From positions 1 through 17,505 of the forward strand of contig JAEYPA010000182.1 of assembly GCA_023411225.1 (NCBI GenBank): DNA of 17,505 nucleotides. The letters run 5' to 3'. The translations under genes were made by a program, and so were the position numbers. The notes under the pieces are model-generated. The model searched no databases and was not told the origin of the DNA. It worked only from the letters and a program-made list of their open reading frames with translations. Positions 13,668 to 17,505 of the stretch are shown here, piece by piece. The number at the start of each line of letters is the position of its first letter. The stretch's first letter is position 1. The DNA comes from Bacillota bacterium (GTDB taxonomy: Bacteria > Bacillota > Clostridia > Lachnospirales > Lachnospiraceae).

Positions 13668-14851
13668 CCCTTGTCCTCCATTGCTATAAAACTATGTTCC
13701 GGTGTAATAACACATTGATACCTTTTATCTAAGGCACAGATTTTCTCATTGATGTCTAACATCAGCTTTTGCTCCTGCTCTACCGAGTAATTATGTGGCA
13801 TAACCAAATCAAAAATGATATTGATGTGATTCTCTCCATTTACCATACGAAAATCATGTAAGGAAGCCTGAGGATCAACAGAAGCAAGAAGGTCCTTCAC
13901 TTTGGCCTTTAAGTCATTTACCACTTGATTATTAACCTCCAGAGGATCCATATGGATTACCAGAAAGATATCTAATTCCCTGAGCACATCCCTTTCAATT
14001 CCATCGATTAAATCATGAGCTGTCTCAATATTCATATCACTTGGTACTTCTGCATGAATGGTAGCCATTGTATTAGATGGTCCATAATTGTGCACAATTA
14101 AGTCATGACTGCCTACAATCCCCTCATAACTTTCAACCTTCTTGGTTAATAAAGTATAAGTTTCTGGAGTTACTGCCTCCCCAATTAATGGTTCTAAGGT
14201 ATCCTTAGCAATTGCAAAACCAGCATACAGGACAAGTAGAGACACTAACAGACCCATATACCCATCAATTCTTAAATTGGTTAAATAACCTACCAAAATG
14301 GAAATGACTGTAGCTGAGGTAATTAGAACATCTCCAAAAGCATCTGCTGATGTGGCTTTCATAACACTGGAATTAATCCGGTTGCCAAGCTTACGGTTAA
14401 AGAAACCCAACCATACCTTTACTAGAATGGATAATCCTAAAATAATAACAAGAACCAGTTTAAACTCCACCGCCTGAGGATGAAACACCTTATCGATGGC
14501 ACTTTTAAAACAGGTTACTCCTACTTCAAATACTAAAAACGCTACAATAAGGGCTGCAATATATTCATATCGACCATGCCCAAAAGGGTGCTCCCTATCA
14601 GCAGGTCGATTGGCTATTTTGACTCCTACAAAGCTAATGATACTGGAGGCTGCATCCGACAAGTTGTTAAATGCATCCGCGGTAACTGAAATACTTCCAA
14701 TAATAAGACCTATGACTGCTTTTACAGCAAATAAAATGATGTTACAAATGATGCCTACTATACTAGCAAGAATTCCATACTGGGTTCGAACTTGCCTATT
14801 CTGTACATCTTCAGAATTTTTCACAAACATTCTTACCAATAGATTTGTCAT
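13664..14851 (-). CDS. Cation diffusion facilitator, manganese-type motifs
   Basis: A CDF-family metal/proton antiporter of 395 residues that should export a divalent metal. An N-terminal cytoplasmic stretch (1-24) precedes six membrane spans between about 25 and 220, then two cytoplasmic ferredoxin-like regions (about 225-310 and a second repeat to 395), longer than the usual 290-320 residues. The metal site reads NxxxD in span 2 (Asn62, Asp66) and DxxxD in span 5 (Asp170, Asp174), the pattern associated with Mn-transporting CDFs; Zn types have HxxxD. HPFGHGRYEY (88-97) is the conserved loop. The ATG at 14851 has AAGGAG six bases upstream. It is co-transcribed and overlaps with the hydrolase. 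Metal choice rests on motif only. Confidence 0.92.
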   Translation of the reverse strand: MTNLLVRMFVKNSEDVQNRQVRTQYGILASIVGIICNIILFAVKAVIGLIIGSISVTADAFNNLSDAASSIISFVGVKIANRPADREHPFGHGRYEYIAALIVAFLVFEVGVTCFKSAIDKVFHPQAVEFKLVLVIILGLSILVKVWLGFFNRKLGNRINSSVMKATSADAFGDVLITSATVISILVGYLTNLRIDGYMGLLVSLLVLYAGFAIAKDTLEPLIGEAVTPETYTLLTKKVESYEGIVGSHDLIVHNYGPSNTMATIHAEVPSDMNIETAHDLIDGIERDVLRELDIFLVIHMDPLEVNNQVVNDLKAKVKDLLASVDPQASLHDFRMVNGENHINIIFDLVMPHNYSVEQEQKLMLDINEKICALDKRYQCVITPEHSFIAMEDKG

Positions 14852-14878
14852 AATATACTCCTTAGTGACACTCAGATT

Positions 14879-14924
14879 ATTGTATTGCTACACAAATTAT
14901 TGTTTTATTATAGCACAATACAAT
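14879..14924 (-). promoter_or_regulatory. Extended -10 promoter of the CDF gene, flanked by an inverted repeat
   Basis: On the minus strand, TGCTATAAT is an extended -10 promoter (-10 box at 14912-14907), with no good -35 box. The nine-base sequence CAATACAAT at 14916-14924 is the exact complement of ATTGTATTG at 14879-14887, so perfect arms sit on either side of the -10 box and start site. This is a likely operator, for instance for a metal-responsive regulator, which is inference. Confidence 0.5.
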
Positions 14925-14982
14925 TAAAATTCTTCTTTTTTTTAAAGAAACTTAAAATTTTCTTACAGTTCTTCTAAGTCAG

Positions 14983-15011
14983 TTGTCTCATGGCAAAGTC
15001 TATTGTAGAAT
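14983..15011 (+). promoter_or_regulatory. Promoter of the GT4-flippase pair
   Basis: TTGTCT (14983-14988, four of six) is followed by 17 bases and TAGAAT (15006-15011, five of six). Transcription would start near 15018, leaving a short leader with the ribosome site. A longer reading frame could begin at the TTG at 14983, but that TTG is part of this -35 box, which supports the ATG at 15034 instead. Confidence 0.55.
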
Positions 15012-15033
15012 ATCACATAGAGGAGGCATTACT

Positions 15034-16092
15034 ATGTATACAATTAATATGTTATCACATGCAGACAGTGTAAAAGGACAGGGCGTTGGATCTGCTTACT
15101 TAGAACAGGTTGCTTTGGTCAAAGAAGAACTGTCCGATCAGTATAAAATAGATATTAACAGTTTTACTATGGGAGACATTACCCACTATCACAGCATTAA
15201 TCCTGAGTTCTTTCTTACCATTCCTAAGGCTAAGAGAAAGGGTGTCGCTGTTGGGTATGTACATTTTATTCCAGAAACCCTTGATGATAGTATTAAACTC
15301 CCTAAGTTCGCCAAGATTCTATTTTACTGGTATGTAATGCGTTTTTACAAATCAATGGATCTCTTGGTAACTGTTAATCCATGGTTTATAATGAAGCTTG
15401 CTGAGTATGGTATCAATCCAAAGCGAGTGACTTACATTCCGAACTATGTGTCCTCCAAGCAGTTCTTTCCTATCACAAGTCATAGCAAGGCAGCTCTTAG
15501 AAAAGAGTATGGCCTTCCTGAGAACAGATTTACTGTATTGGGTGTTGGACAACTTCAGATGAGAAAAGGCCTGTTGGATTTTATAGACATTGCAAAAAAA
15601 ATGCCAGATATTCAATTTGTTTGGGCTGGTGGTTTTTCCTTTGGTGTCATTACTGATGGTTATGAAGAAATCAAGAAGATTAAGGAGAATCCTCCAAAGA
15701 ATGTAAGCTTCCTTGGCATCATTGACCGGGAGAAGATGAATGAAGTCTACAACCTGGCAGATGTTATGTTTTTACCATCCTATAATGAGCTATTTCCAAT
15801 GACTGTATTAGAGGCCATGAACTGTAATGTACCTATGCTTCTTCGGGATTTGGACTTATATAAAAATATACTATTTGACTTTTATCTTAAGGCAGACGAC
15901 AACAAGGAATTTATAGACATCCTTCGCAAACTACAACTGGATTCTAATTTTTATGACAATGCCGTGGAAATGTCGAAACGCGGAAAAGCCTTTTATGGCC
16001 GTGACAATGTAGCTAAAATGTGGGATAAGTTCTATAAAAGAGCCATTCGTTTTAAAAAGCATAAAGAAAAACGTAGAGCACTAAGAAAATGA
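15034..16092 (+). CDS. GT4-family glycosyltransferase, probable glycolipid synthesis
   Basis: A GT-B enzyme of 352 residues. It opens with INMLSHADSVKGQGVGSAY, where the glycine-rich loop resembles membrane glycolipid glucosyltransferases. The C-terminal Rossmann half holds GVGQLQMRKG (170-179), VSFLGII (224-230) and the EX7E motif Glu252/Glu260 (ELFPMTVLE) of retaining GT4 enzymes. A strongly basic tail (340-352, with KKHKEKRRALRK) suits binding to anionic membrane. The ATG at 15034 has AGAGGAGG seven bases upstream. A flippase-like membrane protein follows 42 bases downstream, so it may glycosylate a diacylglycerol or other lipid for export or anchoring. Acceptor and sugar are not shown by sequence. 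Confidence 0.88.
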   Translation: MYTINMLSHADSVKGQGVGSAYLEQVALVKEELSDQYKIDINSFTMGDITHYHSINPEFFLTIPKAKRKGVAVGYVHFIPETLDDSIKLPKFAKILFYWYVMRFYKSMDLLVTVNPWFIMKLAEYGINPKRVTYIPNYVSSKQFFPITSHSKAALRKEYGLPENRFTVLGVGQLQMRKGLLDFIDIAKKMPDIQFVWAGGFSFGVITDGYEEIKKIKENPPKNVSFLGIIDREKMNEVYNLADVMFLPSYNELFPMTVLEAMNCNVPMLLRDLDLYKNILFDFYLKADDNKEFIDILRKLQLDSNFYDNAVEMSKRGKAFYGRDNVAKMWDKFYKRAIRFKKHKEKRRALRK

Positions 16093-16134
16093 AGTTAGTA
16101 TTAAAACGAGAGGGATTAGGGGTAAGGATTTATT

Positions 16135-17157
16135 ATGAAATCTAAGAAAATGAATTTAGTAATTATTATAATTGCTGCCTGTGCAGTTACAGGTATTATT
16201 CTTTGGAAATTTGACATAAGAGAATTGTATGATATTGTAGTTGCATCTAATAAGAAGTGGATTTTACTTGCTCTATTATGTATGCTCTTCTACTGCATCT
16301 TAGAAAGTGGAGTTTTATATTGTACTGCTAACAGTATCCGCCGTAAACTTTCTTTCTTAAAAGCATTTAAGACTACAATGGTTGGGTTATTATTTAACAA
16401 CCTGACCCCATTTCAAAGTGGTGGTCAGCCAATGCAATTATACTATCTGACTAGAGAATCCTTTATGGTAGGAGAAGCTTCCAGTATCCTGCTGATGAAA
16501 TTTATTGTATATCAAGTATCCTTAATTGTGTACTCCACCATCCTGTTATTTGTCCGTTACCGCTTCTTCTATGAGCGCAGTGGTAAATTAGCAGCTTTAA
16601 TCGGAGTAGGTTTTTTAGTAAATATTGCCGTAGTTGTTGGCTTGATTCTAGTAGGTTTCCTTCCTCGTTTTACCACTAGATTGGTAAATGGGATTATTGT
16701 CCTACTATCAAAGCTTCATATTATTAAGCATAAAGAGAAGTCCTTACAAGGTGCTAAGCAACAGATAACCGGCTTTCATGATGGCTTCAAACAATTATTA
16801 AAACAAAAGAAAGTGTTGTTCCAAGCTGTTGTTGTATCCTGTGCCCAGCTTACTGCTTTCTTCTTTATTCCATTTTGTATTTGTATGGCGTTAGGCGTAC
16901 AAGTTGGCTCTATCCTGTCTATGGTTGCAGCCAGCGCATTTGTATTAATGATTTCCTCCTTTGTTCCTCTTCCTGGAGCATCTGGTGGAGCAGAAGGTAG
17001 CTTTTATCTACTATTTGGTATCTTTATTATCAATCCAAGTTTGATTGCAGTAGCCTTAATTCTGTGGAGACTCATTACCTACTACCTTCCTATTTTGATA
17101 GGTATCTTCTTCTGTGGAGTAAAAAAGGTACCAGCCTCGGAGATGCCAGTTGAATAA
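16135..17157 (+). CDS. Flippase-like integral membrane protein (LPG_synthase_TM, PF03706-like)
   Basis: An integral membrane protein of 340 residues with about seven or eight spans (first at 7-24, then 41-63, and clusters at 115-140, 152-175, 228-252, 258-278, 288-328). NNLTPFQSGGQP (88-99) and PLPGASGGAEGSF (278-290) are signatures of the lysylphosphatidylglycerol synthase transmembrane / flippase-like family, which is related to the flippase half of MprF but lacks its synthase domain. The ATG at 16135 follows AAGGA with seven bases between. With the GT4 gene immediately upstream, it may move the glycolipid product or a related lipid across the membrane. That role is inferred from family and context. 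Confidence 0.9.
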   Translation: MKSKKMNLVIIIIAACAVTGIILWKFDIRELYDIVVASNKKWILLALLCMLFYCILESGVLYCTANSIRRKLSFLKAFKTTMVGLLFNNLTPFQSGGQPMQLYYLTRESFMVGEASSILLMKFIVYQVSLIVYSTILLFVRYRFFYERSGKLAALIGVGFLVNIAVVVGLILVGFLPRFTTRLVNGIIVLLSKLHIIKHKEKSLQGAKQQITGFHDGFKQLLKQKKVLFQAVVVSCAQLTAFFFIPFCICMALGVQVGSILSMVAASAFVLMISSFVPLPGASGGAEGSFYLLFGIFIINPSLIAVALILWRLITYYLPILIGIFFCGVKKVPASEMPVE

Positions 17158-17181
17158 CTTTTCCCTATTTATTGCATAAGA

Positions 17182-17201
17182 TATAATAAGGAAGTTTCCT
17201 T
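17182..17201 (+). promoter_or_regulatory. Probable -10 box and small dyad before the DUF188 gene
   Basis: TATAAT at 17182-17187 is a perfect -10 box; the -35 region (TTTTCC at 17159-17164) is poor. Directly after it, AAGGAA-GT-TTCCTT (17188-17201) forms a dyad over the expected start site, possibly an operator or a weak hairpin. Confidence 0.4.
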
Positions 17202-17233
17202 GTTGCAATTTGATAAATAAGATAGGAAAATGT

Positions 17234-17505
17234 ATGAAAATATTAGTGGATGCGGACGCTTGTCCTGTAAAAGACATTATTGAGGAAGTAGCCAAAGGAT
17301 TTGGGATTGAAGTATATATGATTATTGATACTAGTCACGAACTTTATTCCAACTACTCCTCTATTATACAAGTCAGCAAGGCTCCTGACGCTGCAGATTT
17401 GGCACTTTTTAATCGTACAGAACCAGGAGATATTGTAGTTACTCACGATTATGGGGTTGCCAGTATGGTGTTAGGAAAAAAAGCCTATGCCATTAGCTTT
17501 AATGG
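17234..17505 (+). CDS. YaiI/YqxD family protein (DUF188), C-terminus off the window
   Basis: The first 90 codons are visible. MKILVDADACPVKDII and DIVVTHDYGVASMVLGKKA are hallmarks of the YaiI/YqxD family (PF02639), small cytoplasmic proteins with a PIN-like fold and conserved acidic residues; the function is not established. The family is about 150 residues long, so a bit over half is shown. The usual TQDYG reads THDYG here. The ATG at 17234 is preceded by ATAGGAAAA, a modest ribosome site. It lies 76 bases after the flippase gene and seems to have its own promoter. Confidence 0.9.
   Translation, partial: MKILVDADACPVKDIIEEVAKGFGIEVYMIIDTSHELYSNYSSIIQVSKAPDAADLALFNRTEPGDIVVTHDYGVASMVLGKKAYAISFN

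Noticed and set aside
14496..14927. 143-codon plus-strand frame opposite the cation exporter
   Set aside because: It lies antisense to well-conserved CDF codons, and the translation looks like the reverse of a membrane protein rather than a gene.
14983..15033. Longer GT4 reading frame starting at TTG 14983
   Set aside because: The TTG overlaps a likely -35 box, has no ribosome site, and the ATG at 15034 has AGAGGAGG at ideal spacing; the extra 17 residues do not look like family sequence.
1..17505. Mobile elements, CRISPR arrays, phage or defence genes
   Set aside because: No transposase, integrase, terminal repeats, spaced direct repeats or recognisable defence domains were found on either strand.

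Overview
The window looks like a chromosomal segment of a low-GC anaerobic Firmicute, most likely a clostridium of the Lachnospiraceae type. The pointers are a single-chain pyruvate:ferredoxin oxidoreductase, a two-subunit iron-sulfur L-serine dehydratase, strong AGGAGG ribosome sites, sigma-A-like promoters, occasional TTG and GTG starts, and a tRNA gene without an encoded CCA. The genus is inference; no 16S or marker gene is present.

Layout. (1) Positions 1-4928, minus strand: an envelope-glycan operon read from a good promoter at 4985-5013. Its order is GtrB-type glycosyltransferase, UDP-galactopyranose mutase (glf), GtrA-type membrane protein, TagB/TagF-type glycerophosphotransferase, IspD/TarI-type cytidylyltransferase, and an NAD-dependent epimerase/dehydratase that runs off the left edge. 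(2) Positions 5100-8844, minus strand: nifJ with its own promoter and terminator, broken by one in-frame TAA at 6292-6294. (3) Positions 8913-9061, plus strand: a lone tRNA-Gln(CTG) with promoter and intrinsic terminator. (4) Positions 9181-11040, minus strand: a secreted protein with four Ig-like (Big_2) repeats and a C-terminal glycerophosphodiester phosphodiesterase domain. (5) Positions 11302-12852, plus strand: sdaAB-sdaAA, L-serine dehydratase. (6) Positions 12861-14851, minus strand: a Mn-type cation diffusion facilitator whose stop overlaps the start of an amidohydrolase-2 family hydrolase. (7) Positions 15034-17157, plus strand: a GT4 glycosyltransferase and a flippase-like integral membrane protein, probably a glycolipid module. 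(8) From 17234: the start of a YaiI/YqxD (DUF188) protein, cut by the right edge.

How they fit together. Much of the window serves the cell envelope. The first operon can supply UDP-galactofuranose, a polyprenyl-linked sugar and its flipping, a CDP-activated alditol and a transferase for alditol-phosphate units, which is a plausible set for a decorated, phosphate-containing surface polymer. The GT4/flippase pair could make and move a glycolipid, and the secreted GDPD could act on glycerophosphodiesters at the surface. nifJ and the serine dehydratase are central fermentation genes: both feed or consume pyruvate.

The most notable observation is the single nonsense codon in an otherwise intact nifJ. 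It separates the active-site and ferredoxin-like domains from the TPP domain, and it lies just before the CxxC of the proximal iron-sulfur cluster, with no usable start codon in between. The GDPD domain also carries two substitutions at normally conserved catalytic or metal positions. I saw no mobile element, CRISPR array, phage gene or obvious defence system.
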